NCBI RefSeq assembly: GCF_040054535.1
Contig: NC_090780.1
Coordinates: 3,270,001-3,334,000 of the forward strand
Length of the DNA: 64,000 nt
Direction: 5' to 3'
From: Antennarius striatus
Lineage: Eukaryota > Chordata > Actinopteri > Lophiiformes > Antennariidae
Position numbers and translations under genes: made by a program. The notes under the pieces are model-generated. The model was given only the letters and a program-made list of their open reading frames with translations. It did no database searches and was not told the DNA's origin. Numbering within the stretch: the stretch's first letter is position 1; each line of letters begins with the position of its first letter. This document shows, in pieces, positions 1 through 12,537 of this stretch.

Positions 1-189
1 ATGAAGACTCTTCTCAAAATATTGATATCATTATCACGTCATTTCAAAATTTGCTTCCATTGAACTGCAGTTTTTTGAGGTATTTTGTAAAGCATGGTTT
101 GTGTTTCATCTCTGTGTTATTTGTAGCAGTGTCAGACAATGTACGTCTTTAGTTTAGTGCTTTAGGACAGATAACTGAAATTAACTCAC
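1..189 (-). other. nfatc2: nfatc2 intron 7, partial
   Basis: AT-rich sequence after the GTGAGT donor of exon 7 (on the minus strand at 189-184). I see no further exon; the rest of the IPT domain must lie to the left of the window. Confidence 0.7.
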
Positions 190-3100
190 CGCTTGTGTTT
201 TGTCTTTGTCCAAAGTGGCTTCTACTTCCCAGATCTGCTGTCCATCTAAATGCAGAGGTCAAACAGTGAACAAGCAAAACAAAGGAGTTTTAACACCGTT
301 TGACATCTTGGGGAATAATCATCTCATTTGCTTTGTATTAAGTTAGCCTAGCTTAGAATAACAACAAAGTGGGAAATTTGAATAAATAATAAATGGGAAA
401 ACAGCCACCTAGGTTAGTCAAAAAAAGAAAAAAAAAGAGAAAAAAACAGACAAGTATAAAACTTCAGGCTTTGGTTTAACCTGGAGATACAATGTGAATG
501 AGTTATTCCTGAGTGCGGATGTCACTACGCATGAGACTATGTAAGAAATCAGATGACCATGTGTGCATTTTTCCACAGAGAATAGCAAGTTTTTTTTAAA
601 AAATGTCCTTCTTCAACTTTTATTTCCATTTTTACCGGCTGCTAATGTGTTCAACCACAAAACAAAACAAAAAAACCAAAGCCTCTGCTTTGGCTATGAC
701 TGATTAACAGTATGTCTAACCACATCCTGTTACATAAAGCACCACACCAACAGGGAGGCTTTAGATGCTGTCAGCCGTACCCATCTGCATGTAACCCAAC
801 AGGTCTGTGGGGGCAGGAGCGGTAGTCAAGTACCGAAATTTCCATTGCAGAAATACAAGTTATCGCTTCAAAAATGGCAGTAAATGATTACACTAAAGGC
901 TCATTTTCTTACTGCTGAAAGTGGGGGTTGAAAAAAAAGTGCTTTGCTCAGGAAAAATACAAATAATGTGAAAATACAAAAACTAAATGAGTAGGTGGAC
1001 ACAGCCGAGCAAGGTGATGGCAGGCCATAGAGGGATATCGCTATTTGCAAAATTTAAATATACACGTATAAAAAATCCCAGGTTAACACAACGCGCATTG
1101 AGGGTATCATAACAAAGCCTATTAAAAGAGTAATTCAAGAGTTGGAAATTATACTTGTTTCTTTTTCTCTGGGAATTGCTACTGACAAAAAGAGAAAAGT
1201 GTTGGTGGGCAGATTTGGCCCAAGCTGTTCTACCCTGTTTCTATGTCTACATCTTAGGCCAAGCTAAGTGGCTGCTGAAGCTGCATAGTTATTGTATAAG
1301 CAATAATACCAGCACATTATCATGCTCATTCGTCACTTGTGTTTCATCTTTAAAATGTAATTACAGGAAAGCAACAAAGACTTAAAATGACATTGACATG
1401 ACAATATGTCTGTTCCTCACCCTGTGTCTTCTCTGAGAATATGACTTTGGATTCAGATGTGAAGTTCTGTCCGGTAATGACCAATTGCTGACCGCCGTGA
1501 ACCGAGCATCGGTCGAGGTTCTGGGTCTCGACGGTCGGGAGCTCCTGAGCTGAGCGCTGGGCTGTGAAAACAGGAGACAGAGGAGACATAGTGGTCAAAT
1601 ATTAGTTGATCGATTTTGGATAATTAACAGCTAAAAATGTGATATTGATAACTGCAACCCGGCAAACACCAGCCTATATATCTTTAACTAAAAGTGACAA
1701 TTACATGATCATGGGTGATAATAAACAAGAAAAGAAGTGAGATAAATTTCATAGACTTTTGAGCTAGACAGCAATAGTGTCTTAATTTGATCTATTCAAT
1801 AACTTTAAGGTAGCAGTTTGAAAAAAACCCCCAAAACATTTGTGTGTGTAATTATAAGCATAGGTGTAACTAAACATGGGAAAAGCTGCTAAAGTTGTAA
1901 TATTAGAGGATCCAGTGGAATGAATCAAAATTTGAACTCCTTACAGCACTCGATGGGATCAGAGGCGACTTGAAGCGACACAAGTTGCCCTCCAGGATGA
2001 GGGACAAGGACACGAAAGACCAAACGGACACGTGTGTTTTTTCGGCCGATGTCTGTCTCACCATTCCTCAACTCAATGTCAGCATTTCTCAGCTTCAGGA
2101 TTCCTACGCAGTCAATCCTGTAAAATATAAAACAAGTCATATGGAATAATAAGCAATGTGAAATTAGGCCAGAAAGGTTGGATGACTTGTTGGAAAAACT
2201 GCTCGCTTTACACTGAAACATCTGTAATTATTAAAGCTGCACTAAACTGTGTCTGAGAGACCTCCATCTTTGATCACTATCAACTTGTTGCAAGAGTAAA
2301 AAACCTTGTAGCCAGCAGGATAATCAGAGATGAAAAAGCAGTTATTCAAAAATTTTTAGTTTGTTGATATAAACAAACTATTTCATTCATTCATTTTATT
2401 CATTTTCTTAACTGCCTCTTCTGCTTTTTGCAGGTCAAGGACTAACTATTTCACTTTTTAATAAAAGGCGTAAATACTGTAACAATATTAAAAATCATTT
2501 TGAGATTCAAGGGCTTCTGGAATCTTTGGTTGTACCCTACAAGCACAAATAATATTTGGTTTTGATTGCTTTCATTTCATTTCATTAATTACAGGAAGTT
2601 CTTCCCTTTCTAGACACAAGATCTAACTTGCGCTGCCACATATTCAGAAAATGTGTGAAATATTTGATCAACATGTACCTATACCAAGTCTCTACTCACA
2701 CCACTCTCATGAGGTTCTTTGGCTCCAGAGGGATCTCCAACACTTTGGTCCCATTTATCATCCTCTCCATGCTGGGGGTGGTGACGGTCTTCCCCGTGAT
2801 GCGGTGGACCTGGTAGAAGGCGTGGGGCTTCAGCAGCCTCTCGTCGGCTGTTCCGATGAAGACCTGCAACCCAAGGGAAGCCGAGCCCTGGTAGCCGTGG
2901 AGCTTGTAGGGGGAACAAAGGGGATTAAATGGATGATTCACACTGAATGAAACCAACTATAATACCATTATACATGACTGCAGAGACCGAGTTTAAACTG
3001 TACAGTTAATCCCTTTTCCCTGGGGGGTTGGGGGTGGATTTCACAGGTCATTATCTCATGGACACAAACACCATACTGCTGTGCTTCGCTTATTTGTGCA

Positions 3101-6100
3101 AAAGTGCCAGGAAACACAAAAATAACAGTACACTACATGAAATGTCATCTCATGTTTACTATGACATTACCTCCTGTTTCAATCAGTAGCACAGGTCTGA
3201 CTTTTGTTTTTTCATCTTTGATCACCTACAATCAGTTCAGTCAGGTACAATCAGGTAGACTACATCTTGTGTAGACAGTGTAACCTGAAAGAGATCAGTG
3301 ACTGCAAAGTAGTGGTAGGCGAGAGTCAAACAGCACAGGATGGTGGTGTGTAGGATGACTCTGCTGGTGAGGAAGATGAAGAGGGCAAAGGCAGAGCAGA
3401 AGACGAAATGGTGGAAGCTAAAAAAGGAAGAGTGTTGCATGACTTTTAGGAAGGAGTTAAGACAGGCTCTGGGTGGTCAGGAGGTGCTTCCAGATGACTG
3501 GACAACTACAGCTAATGTGATCAGGGAGACAGGTAGGAGAGAACTTGGTGTGTCATCTGGAAGGAAAGTAGATAAGGAGACTTGGTGGTGGAATGAGGAG
3601 GTACAGGAGTGTATACAGAGAAAGAGGTTAGCTAAGAGGAAGTGGAACACTGAGAGGACTGAGGAGAGTAGACAGGAGTACAGGGAGATGCAGCGTAAGG
3701 TGAAGGTAGAGGTAGCAAAGGCCAAACAAGAAGCTTCTGATGACTGGTATGCTAGGTTGGACAGTAAGGAGGGAGAGACTGATCTATACCGGTTGGCAAG
3801 ACAGAGAGATAGAGATGGGAAGGACGTGCAGCAAGTCAGGGTGATTAAGGATAGGGATGGAAGTCTATTGACAGGTGCCAGTAGTGTGATGGGAAGATGG
3901 AAAGAGTACTTTGAAGAGTTGATGAACGTGGAAAATGAGAGAGAACAAAGACTAGAAGAGGTGACTGTTGTGGACCAGGAAGTAGCAAAGATTAGTCAGG
4001 ATGAAGTGAGGAGGGCATTGAAGAGGATGAAGAGTGGAAAGGCAGTCGGTCCTGATGATATACCTGTAGAGGTTTGGAAGTGTCTAGGAGAGGTGGCGGT
4101 AGAGTTTCTGACTGGGTTGTTCAACAGGATCTTAGATAGTGAGAAGATGCCTGAGGAATGGAGGAGAAGTGTGCTGGTGCCCATCTTTAAGAACAAAGGA
4201 GATGTGCAGAGTTGTGGCAACTACAGAGGAATAAAGCTGATGAGCCATACAATGAAGTTATGGGAAAGAGTAGTGGAAGCTAGACTAAGGGCAGAAGTGA
4301 GTATTTGTGAGCAGCAGTATGGTTTCATACCGAAACAGAGTACTACAGATGCAATATTTGCTTTGAGGATGTTGATAGAGAAGTACAGAAAAGACCAGAG
4401 GGAGCTGCATTGTGTTTTTGTAGCTCTGGAGAAAGCTTATGACAGGTTGTCCAGAGAGGAACTGTGGTATTGTATGAGGAAGTCTGGAGTGGCAGAGAAG
4501 TATGTTAGAGCGGTGCAGGACATGTATGAAGACTGTAAGACAGTGGTGAGGTGTGCTGTAGGTGTGACAGAGGAGTTCAAGGTGGAGGTGGGACTGCATC
4601 AGGGATCAGCTCTGAGCCCCTTCTTGTTTGCCATGGTGATGGACAGGCTGACAGACGAGGTTAGACAAGAATCTCCATGGACTATGATGTTTGCAGATGA
4701 CATTGTGATTTGCAGTGAGAGCAGGGAAAAGGTGGAGGAGAAGCTAGAGAGGTGGAGGTTTGTCCTGGAAAGGAGAGGAATGAAGGTTAGCCGCAGTAAG
4801 ACAGAGTACATGTGTGTGAATGAGAGGGACCCAAGTGGAAGAGTGAGGTTACAGGGAGAAGAGATCAAGAAGGTGGAGGATTTGAAGTACTTAGGGTCAA
4901 CAGTCCAGAGCAATGGAGAGTGTGGAAAAGAGGTGAAGAAGCGTGTCCAGGCAGGATGGAACGGGTGGAGGAAAGTGTCAGGTGTGATGTGTGATAGAAG
5001 AGTTTCAGCTAAAATGAAAGGAAAGGTGTACAAAACTGTGGTAAGACCAGCGCTGTTGTTTGGTCTAGAGACAGTGTCACTGAGGAAAAGACAGGAGACA
5101 GAGCTGGAAGTAGCAGAGATGAAGATGCTGAGGTTCTCTCTGGGAGTGACCAGGAAGGATAGGATCAGGAATGAGTACATCAGAGGGACAGCACATGTTA
5201 GAGGTTTTGGAGATAAAGTCAGAGAGGCCAGACTGAGATGGTTTGGACATGTCCAGAGGAGAGATGGTGAATATATTGGTAGAAGGATGCTGAGTTTTGA
5301 ACTGCCAGGCAGGAGGCCTAGAGGAAGACCAAAGAGGAGGTTTATGGATGTAATGAGGGAAGACATGAAGGTAGTTGGTGTGAGAGAAGAGGATGCAAAG
5401 GACAGGGCTAGATGGAGGCAATTGATTCGCTGTGGCGACCCCTGAAGGGAAAAGCCGAAAGGAAAAGAAGATCACCTACAATCAGTTGCCGTGAAACTAG
5501 TAAAGCACCTGTACTTCCGGATGTCCTCCCTTGGATGTCCTCACAGCTCCTCGACTGCCCTCAGTCTCGTAGTGAGCTCTGTGATGAGATCTTGGCTGTT
5601 CCTTGATGACAAGCTCGTACTGACCAGACTGGTGGACCAACGGCCATTCCAAAGATGGAGCCATAGGCAAAGAACTAGGGGAAAGAGATGAGGAGGAGGG
5701 GGTACATTTATAGTCTCAGTTCAGTAGTGTACTAACTGGTTAGTTTAACATATCTGGAACTCATAAATTCTTTGCAATTAATCAGAAAGGACAAACAAAC
5801 ACAATAAAAGAAAACTAACAAACCAGAATCTTCCTTGGTTGACTGGATGAGGAGGGGGCCACACAGCCTGCAGCAGATGGAAGCTTTCAGGCTTAACTTT
5901 GGCCCCTGCTCTGTCCTCTTTCTTCTGCTCAACAGTCCAGTCGTGCTCCTCCCCATACACACAATCCTTGCTTTTGGTGCCCCCATACACATTATGCATC
6001 ATGGTAGAAGAGAACACTTTGGGCAAACTGGAGTTGAGACTGCTCAACACCTCCATACTTGGGGAGGGAGCCTGGGCTTCATACTGGATTCCAACAGGAT

Positions 6101-7809
6101 CCTGGTACTGGTGCAGGTAGTAGGACCCCTGCTGTTCATGGAGAGAAGGGATAGGGCTGGTGCTCTGGGACCGCTGCTTTACAGGGGTGCCCCCTTGACA
6201 GAAGTGGGTCTGGTCATAGGTGCGCTTTCCATGGGGCGAGGCGGAGCGGGAACGCTGGCGGGGGATAGATGAGGTGGGGTGTTGATGCTGGGGCACCAGA
6301 AAGGTCTCGTCTGCGACGCTGTGACGAGGCGATGCTTCTGGAGAAGAGTGGGAGGTGAAGCAGCCCTGGAGGCCCGTGCAGAGGTCCAAGGTGGACAATG
6401 CCAAACCGCAGCCTTCGATGGAAGGGGAGATACACGGTGACGCCGCAGGAGAGCAGGACTCTGCAGGCCAGCCTGTGGAGGAGGTACTGCTGGCTGGGCT
6501 CACACATTCTCTCCATGATCCCTGTGTTTTGGCGGCGAGATCCAGCTCCAGGATCTGAGAGCTGAAAGAGTTGTCCCAAGGAGTGATCTCGATTCTGGGA
6601 CTAGGAGTGGGAATGACGCAGGGTCTTGATGGTGGCTCCAAAAAGTCAGGAACTGGACCTGGCAGGTGTACTGAGGTGGGTCTGTGATAGGACAGATCCT
6701 GACCGCACGATGGTTGGCTGGATCTGTATGCAGTGTCAGGGTCGACCACCGGCAGAGCACTGAGGGCACTGGAATCATCTGTCAAGAACCAACTGTTAGG
6801 TCAACTTGTATGGACTTAACCAAAGTATCTACTTCACAACAACCACAGCTACTATCCTAAGGAACTTCTAGATCCTCTCGGACAAAAGATCTACTCTGGA
6901 TTTAAAACCCCCCAAAACAAAACACAATTTATGTTCGCCAAGATCATTTAAAATGACATTCAAGATTTTGTCTTCTCTAAAGATTAAACGATAATCTACA
7001 GAATGTAAGAGCATTGGAGTCTTCAACTCTCTGCATCCAATTTGTGTCAATTCTCAACCAATTATTGGCTCCAAAATGTGCACAAAAATATCACATCGAA
7101 ACTCTTCTCTCCTGCACGAGGCTTTTATGGCAGTTTCTTCTGGTTTATCAGCCTGCCAGGCACCATGGGTCTATAAACTGGACTACCCTTACAGTATGAT
7201 TGGAATGCCATCTTTTCCCTAATTTTGAACATTTGTATATTGCTAATGTTTGTTTTTTAATGTTAAAATTGAATCAAACTCAAAAATACACTTTATTAAT
7301 GTTATCTTAGACAATATTTCAGCTATCTTTAAATCAGTTTTTGATATTTTAACATTTCTTCTGTTTATTCACTTTTGTCTTGTTTGTTTTTTTAAAAATT
7401 TGTTTTCTTATATTGTTACAAGCCAACAAACAAAATAAAATCCTTTTTAAAACCCATCAAAATCACCAGAGTGTGGTGAGTTTCCCTTCTGCCTTAATGA
7501 CAGGATTTTAACATCAGTACCTGACAGCTGAGTGTTTACTGCTGGTTGTCCTAAAGCTTTCTGCAAAACTGACGCAAAGCCACCATTTTTATACTTCCAG
7601 AACAGAATAGATAGAACAGGCAAATAAACAAATACAAAAACAGTGTCTGTGCATGTTACAGCTGCTGTCTGTAAATTATGATTAGATTACACACCTTCAT
7701 CACAGCCGACCAGGAAACCTCCTTCAGGCGGATGGTCCAGAAACAGGTCAGAGAAGTCCAGCTGCTCTGGACTCAGGCCCTCGGTAAGTCCCACATGTCC
7801 AGAAGTCAT
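190..7809 (-). CDS. nfatc2: NFATC2 (NFAT1), seven 5' coding exons, 3' end outside window
   Basis: Calcineurin-dependent transcription factor that moves from cytoplasm to nucleus and binds DNA through a Rel-homology domain. Exons in transcript order: 7809-7695, 6778-5824, 5674-5509, 2902-2700, 2117-1945, 1561-1421, 245-190; the phases join without a break to give 603 residues. The start ATG at 7809 has an in-frame TGA four codons upstream. Exon 1 has an acidic activation motif (EQLDFSDLF, residues 15-23; mammals have DELDFSILF). Exon 2 has the calcineurin docking site SPRIEIT (98-104) and Ser-Pro repeats. Exon 3 opens the Rel domain at SLEWPL and has the DNA-recognition loop RAHYETEG (389-396). 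Exon 4 has [20 protein letters not shown]. Exons 6-7 start the IPT domain; [10 protein letters not shown] and [10 protein letters not shown] fit NFATC2 better than other NFATs. The basic stretch after the second Ser-Pro repeat is GKRT, where mammals have KRRHS. Intron 3 carries an antisense RTE LINE. The IPT end and C-terminus are missing (left of base 1). Confidence 0.93.
246..1420 (-). other. nfatc2: nfatc2 intron 6
   Basis: Begins with GTGAGG at 1420 and ends with the TTTAG acceptor at 250-246, both on the minus strand. AT-rich with A-runs. I see no RNA gene and no recognisable element in it. Confidence 0.75.
2380..2450 (-). repeat. Remnant of dispersed SINE-like repeat with (GAAT)n tail
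   Basis: CATTCATTCATT followed by a stretch ending in GCTTTTTGCAGGTCAAGG. It resembles the tail region of the repeat at 41863-42003, in the same orientation. It lies in nfatc2 intron 4. Short and weak. Confidence 0.35.
3238..5470 (+). mobile_element. RTE-clade LINE, 5'-truncated copy A, in nfatc2 intron 3
   Basis: Non-LTR retrotransposon fragment on the strand opposite to nfatc2. It matches the full copy at 32920-36056 from about the end of the endonuclease domain to the 3' end (CGACCCCTGAAGGGAAAAGC, then GAAAAGAAG). A perfect 17-bp target-site duplication, ATCACCTACAATCAGTT, flanks it at 3221-3237 and 5471-5487, which shows insertion by target-primed reverse transcription. Recognisable element sequence begins near 3252; the 14 or so bases before that are filler that resembles the target. 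5' truncation is usual for LINEs. Confidence 0.92.
3340..5445 (+). pseudogene. RTE reverse transcriptase ORF, truncated and catalytically mutated (copy A)
   Basis: An open frame of 701 codons covers the linker, reverse transcriptase and C-terminal region of the RTE polyprotein. The endonuclease domain is lost through 5' truncation, and a small deletion just upstream of the ATG breaks the frame to what little remains. Catalytic motif C (FADD, codons at about 4699) is intact. In motif A the sequence is FVALEKAYD, where copies B and C have FVDLEKAYD: one base change (GAT to GCT at 4423-4425) removes the first metal-binding aspartate, so the enzyme should be inactive. The C-terminus ([16 protein letters not shown]) and final CGDP stop match copy B. 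The long open frame probably reflects young age rather than function. Confidence 0.85.
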
Positions 7810-7989
7810 CTCCACCTGTCAGTATTTACTGACTGGACAGGTTTAGTAAAGGTTTTAAAATTCACTCTGTATAATGTGAGGCGGCTTCTTCAAGAAACAC
7901 AATGTCCTATCTCTTTTTAAGACGCGTTTAAGAGAGACAGCTGCTCAAATACATCCAGCATCCAACGAGCGACAGACGCTTCCTGTCAC

Positions 7990-8118
<129 letters not shown>

Positions 8119-8407
8119 TTTGAGTGCCTCATTTCCTCTTCATGTAGAGTCAGTATAACAAAGCAGTTATAAAAAAAGGAAAGCAAAATATATTTTCTAC
8201 CATCTGCCGTAAAACGTTCATGTCAAGAAATCAAACAGGGAGTTGTAGTTGTTCCCAGTTTAGTTAGTTTTTATTCATAAATTGTGTCAATGTCTCTTTC
8301 TGTAATGTCTCTTTTTTTATTTAGCTGTGTTGTTTCTTTTCTTCACCCAGCATCCTGTATCCCTGATCTTTTTAACTTAACCCAACGCAGACTTAAACTA
8401 CCACCTA

Positions 8408-8491
8408 GCTATAATATAATATAATATAATATAATATAATATAATATAATATAATATAATATAATATAATATAATATAATATAATATAATA
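8408..8491 (+). repeat. (ATAAT)n pentanucleotide repeat
   Basis: About 16 copies of a 5-bp unit (ATAAT) with almost no interruption. Confidence 0.95.
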
Positions 8492-10975
8492 CTGTAAATG
8501 TATGGAAAGCAACAATGATAGCAACACATTTTCAAGTACAATATAAGCATGTCTCTTAATTGTGGGTAAATATTAATCATTAACAGTGAGTAATGAAGAA
8601 ATTCAGTTAATAAATTGTCCTTTTGGAGGACTTTTAATATGTTTCTAGTTGACAAAAACACAATTTAAAAGGTAGATATACAGTATGCTGAAAGATGAAA
8701 TAAAACAGACAACACTGTCTGCATACACATGCAGTGTTTGACCACCTGATGGCTGTATTGGACAATTACCATCTAAGTTATCTAAAGATGTCAATCCTCG
8801 ACTGGACTTTTAAGAAAGTTTCTTGAAGACATTTCACCTCTCATCCAACCTCTCATCATGGAACCATGACCTGGATAAATGAGAACCTACACAGAGGTCT
8901 GTGGCTGAAGATGAAAAACCATAAGGCTGTTTGTTACAAGAGACCTGTTGGACTCCCTGTTAAAGGCTTCATGTTGAAACATATTGCAGTTTTGTATTTT
9001 GAAGTCTAACATAATTATGCTGTGATAATAAAGGCTACTGCTTTTTTTTTTTTTTTTAAGAGGATGTTTCCAGGTCTCCCTTTTTCACCCTGACTGTCCA
9101 CGTCCAAATACCTTGTCCAAAAAACACTGGAGACCAGGAAGTGACACTGTGCCAGTGCTAATTTAATTATTTTCAGGTTGATTGACTGCATAAAATGTAA
9201 ATAAAATATAAATAAGTAACTGTTCTTTTGCATCTTCATCACCTCACAGAAGATAATTGTGTTTGACACGTGCTGCAGTAGGCTTCTATATGTCTGCCTC
9301 TGTAACTCAGTGGAGCGCTGAGTTCAATACTAAAGCTCAATGACTCTTTAATCTTCCTGTTACAGCTAGGCAGCTTTAATTTCCCTCACATCCCTGTACA
9401 AAATAACTTTGTCCACTAATGACAAACTTGTTGCTTGCTTTTCTTACTGCACGTATTAAGTGAGGCTTCATCATTCTTCCTGAATCCAGTTTGACTGGAG
9501 GAATCATTGGTTTTACACGATGATGTCACCTGAGGTCACATGAAAGCCTTCTGGTCACACAGGATGCCATGTGAGATTTCTGAGTCTTACATAAATCAAG
9601 GTGTGAAACAGCTGCAGAGGGGATGTCAGAACATCAGATATGGGAAGTGATGCTTTTTGTCTTCATCACCTCAATCCATTAGTCCTGCCTGTCAAGAATG
9701 AGGAAGGATCCGTGCCCTTGATCCTGATGTAGCTGGCAGTGGTGGAACCAGCAGATCCTGAATGATCTTCACTGGAACCACAATGTTATTTAGTTCACTA
9801 CATGAAAAATAAATTCTTCAGCTAAACTAACAGAAAACAAAGTAAAAATGCTTTTGTTGCAGCAAAATCACATTTACACCAGTGGGACAAAATTATCTGC
9901 TTTGTGAGCCAGAGTTTGCTCATTAAGTTCAGTGATTCCTATACTGATGTAAAAGGTTGTCTAAATGCAAGGACAATTAGAATAACATGAAATTCACCAT
10001 CTCTATTTATTAAATTACATTTTTTTTGTTCCAGATATCACAACACTAGTCATTTGCCTATAACCGCACAACTCATTCTCTACATTAGGTACCGTAATCC
10101 TGTTGACTCCAACCTACAATAACAGTACACAATGAAGTTTTGTAATGTGATTTTGAGATTATAGGATTAGAGCATAGTAAAACATATGCCCAATGACCTT
10201 AACTGATTACAACCCAGTGGTACTGGATGATATGTTTAAAACAAAATGAGACCGACTTAATCTCCTATTATTTGGTTTGTGATTTAGAGCCTCTTGAGCT
10301 TCATGCTTCCTCAAAAGACAGCCATTCCTACTATGTACTGTATAATATTGTAGGTCAATGTTTGATTGGAAAATGGATTCACTCATATAAACCCGATGCA
10401 AAAATATGCAGCCATAGTAAATTTAAATACTACACCATTAGGGCTGAAAGTACCACATTTATAATTTACAAAAAGCAGAAAAGTGTGCTGTAAAAATGAA
10501 AAGGACATTATTTTGTGTCCAAAAGGCTCCTTTATGTCTGAGTGATTTCTCACAACTGAAGCATTACTGTGTGAGCAGCAAATGTTTCAATAAGTAAAGA
10601 TATCAGCATATCTCATTTTATTCAGGTATTCTCACGGCACCAGCAGATTTAATCTGTGCTGACGTGTCAGGTTTTTGTCCAGTATAAAAAGAAGTGACGT
10701 AAAAATTGTTCATAATACTGACTTTCAGCTTATTTTCCTTTATAGATGTTTCATATGAAATGGTTTGAGGAGAAATAATAAAAACAATAATCATTTATTA
10801 GGTCCCAACTCAAGGGTCACAACAACAACAACAACATCAACAATAAGGCAGTCAGAGACTACAACATCCCACGACATCATCACATTTTTGTGCCTCTGGC
10901 TTCCTGAACATGATTTTTTGTTTTGTGATTATATCTCATCAGGTTTCCGAGATGTGTGCCTAAGAATGTGTAAAA

Positions 10976-11275
10976 GTGAAAATTTGACCTTGACCTAGTT
11001 TTCCAAGGTCAAGGTTGTGATCTAATTTTCATCCCCTTGCCTCCCTGAATACAATGCCTTTTGTTTCGTCTTTCTATCTTATCCGGTTCCTGAGATATAT
11101 GGAAATTTTTTTACAAAAATTTAAATTTGACCTTGACCTAGTTTTCTCAGGGTCAAGGTCATCATCTCATTTTCATCCCCTTTGCCGCCCGAGTAATGTG
11201 CTTTTTGTTTCATCTTTCTATCTACAACGGCTGCGAAGATATTTGGTGGACAGACAGACAGATAGACGGATGGGT
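10976..11275 (+). repeat. Imperfect tandem repeat rich in ERR/SF-1-type half-sites
   Basis: Two copies of a unit of about 140 bp. Each holds TTTGACCTTGACCTAGTTTT, then AAGGTCAAGG, then a run like CTCATTTTCATCCCC and TTTTGTTTCATCTTTCTATC. The unit ends in GGACAGACAGACAGATAGAC before a (TTA)n array. The same sentence-like structure occurs in many fish genomes as a dispersed element of unknown class (from general knowledge). The half-sites are described in the findings. Confidence 0.7.
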
Positions 11276-11315
11276 ATTATTATTATTATTATTATTATAA
11301 TTATTATTATAATAA

Positions 11316-11396
<81 letters not shown>
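11276..11396 (+). repeat. (TTA)n microsatellite
   Basis: About 120 bp of TTA/ATT repeat with a short internal inversion near 11298-11318 where TAA units replace TTA. It directly follows the half-site repeat. Confidence 0.95.
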
Positions 11397-11869
11397 GAAA
11401 TGACTTTTAGTCATGTCTTTGGCACCAGAAGGGTTAGTTTGACAACAACCATGAGTGAACATAAAACTCTGCTTTGCAAGGACGCACAAAACTAATTTTT
11501 GTTCTGGCAACTGTGTACAAGGCCCAGACGTGTTCAGGAGATGTAACGACATTGCTTCACTATTGTTCAAAGTTTATAAATCAAACTAAACTCGTGAGCT
11601 CTCACATTTCTGTCAAAGTATTTAAAATGGTGTTTTTCCATCAGTAAACGACTCCGTTTTTTAATGATAAAATGAACGGATTAGCCAGAGTCTATAATGA
11701 TTTCAAGCCAGTCTTAAACTAATCCTAAAGAGAACAGAGCTTATTTGACAAATAAAGAAAAAAATCCTGGAAAAATGAGCTGAGAAAGAGACTGAGATCT
11801 GTCCCTGAAGACATTAAAACACCAAATCACCCAGAGACTTAAAGACCTGATTTGGTAATAATGGGAATA

Positions 11870-12337
11870 AACACAGGCATGTTTTTAATACATTTATTAA
11901 TGTATTCATTTCATAGAATAAAATACGTCTCTAAATAAAACAATGTACAATATTACAATATCATAATTGCACTATTTACATGTACAATATATGTGCGTGT
12001 GAGTTTGTGTGTGCATATGTGTGTGTGTGCGCGTGTGTTCAACAACAAAAAGTAAAACATAGACACTTAGAATCTTACATTAAGATTGAAGGACAGCTGC
12101 CTCAGTACAACATTCAGTTTGTACATAACAACTGGTATTTGGTCAGTCATTAAAAGTCAAAGGTAATAGTTGTAAATAAGTCTGAGGTATATATGTCAAG
12201 ATTCGACGTATAATAATAATTTCTGTCGTTTCTATTTACAAAGCAGCAATAAGGGAGTCAGTGGACCATCAGGGCCGGTGGAGATGGAGGTATCCTCTGT
12301 CTGTCGCGACATCAGAGGTGAATGTGGAGCCTGATCA
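11870..12337 (-). other. cyp24a1: cyp24a1 non-coding last exon (3'UTR)
   Basis: On the minus strand a donor (GTGAGA) follows one base after the stop codon of the last coding exon, at 12536. A matching acceptor, CTTCCTGTCAG, sits before 12337. A minus-strand AATAAA near 11890 could end the transcript. The human gene also has an entirely non-coding last exon, which supports this model. The 3' end is inferred; no transcript evidence is visible. Confidence 0.6.
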
Positions 12338-12537
12338 CTGACAGGAAGGAGAAACGATCATTTATTACTCAAGTGCTTCCGTGGTTACCATGAAGAAAGA
12401 CAGAATGATGAAGTATGATGTTATAGTTTCATACTTTGGGTGACACATTTATTTACAAAGTAATAGTAAAAGTACTTCCACAAAGTTTCGATAAAGTTTA
12501 AACAAATTGAGAATCTGAGTGGAGTTTTATTCTCACC

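Noticed and set aside
4599..5366. A 255-codon minus-strand ORF (and similar ones at 32741-33364, 33374-33914, 45621-46807)
   Set aside because: These lie antisense to the RTE polyprotein, have low complexity and recur at the same place in each RTE copy; shadows of the real frame.
5835..6272. A 145-codon plus-strand ORF
   Set aside because: Antisense shadow of nfatc2 exon 2.
7678..7920. An 80-codon plus-strand ORF
   Set aside because: Overlaps nfatc2 exon 1 on the other strand, where the LDFSDLF motif and splice donor give a better explanation.
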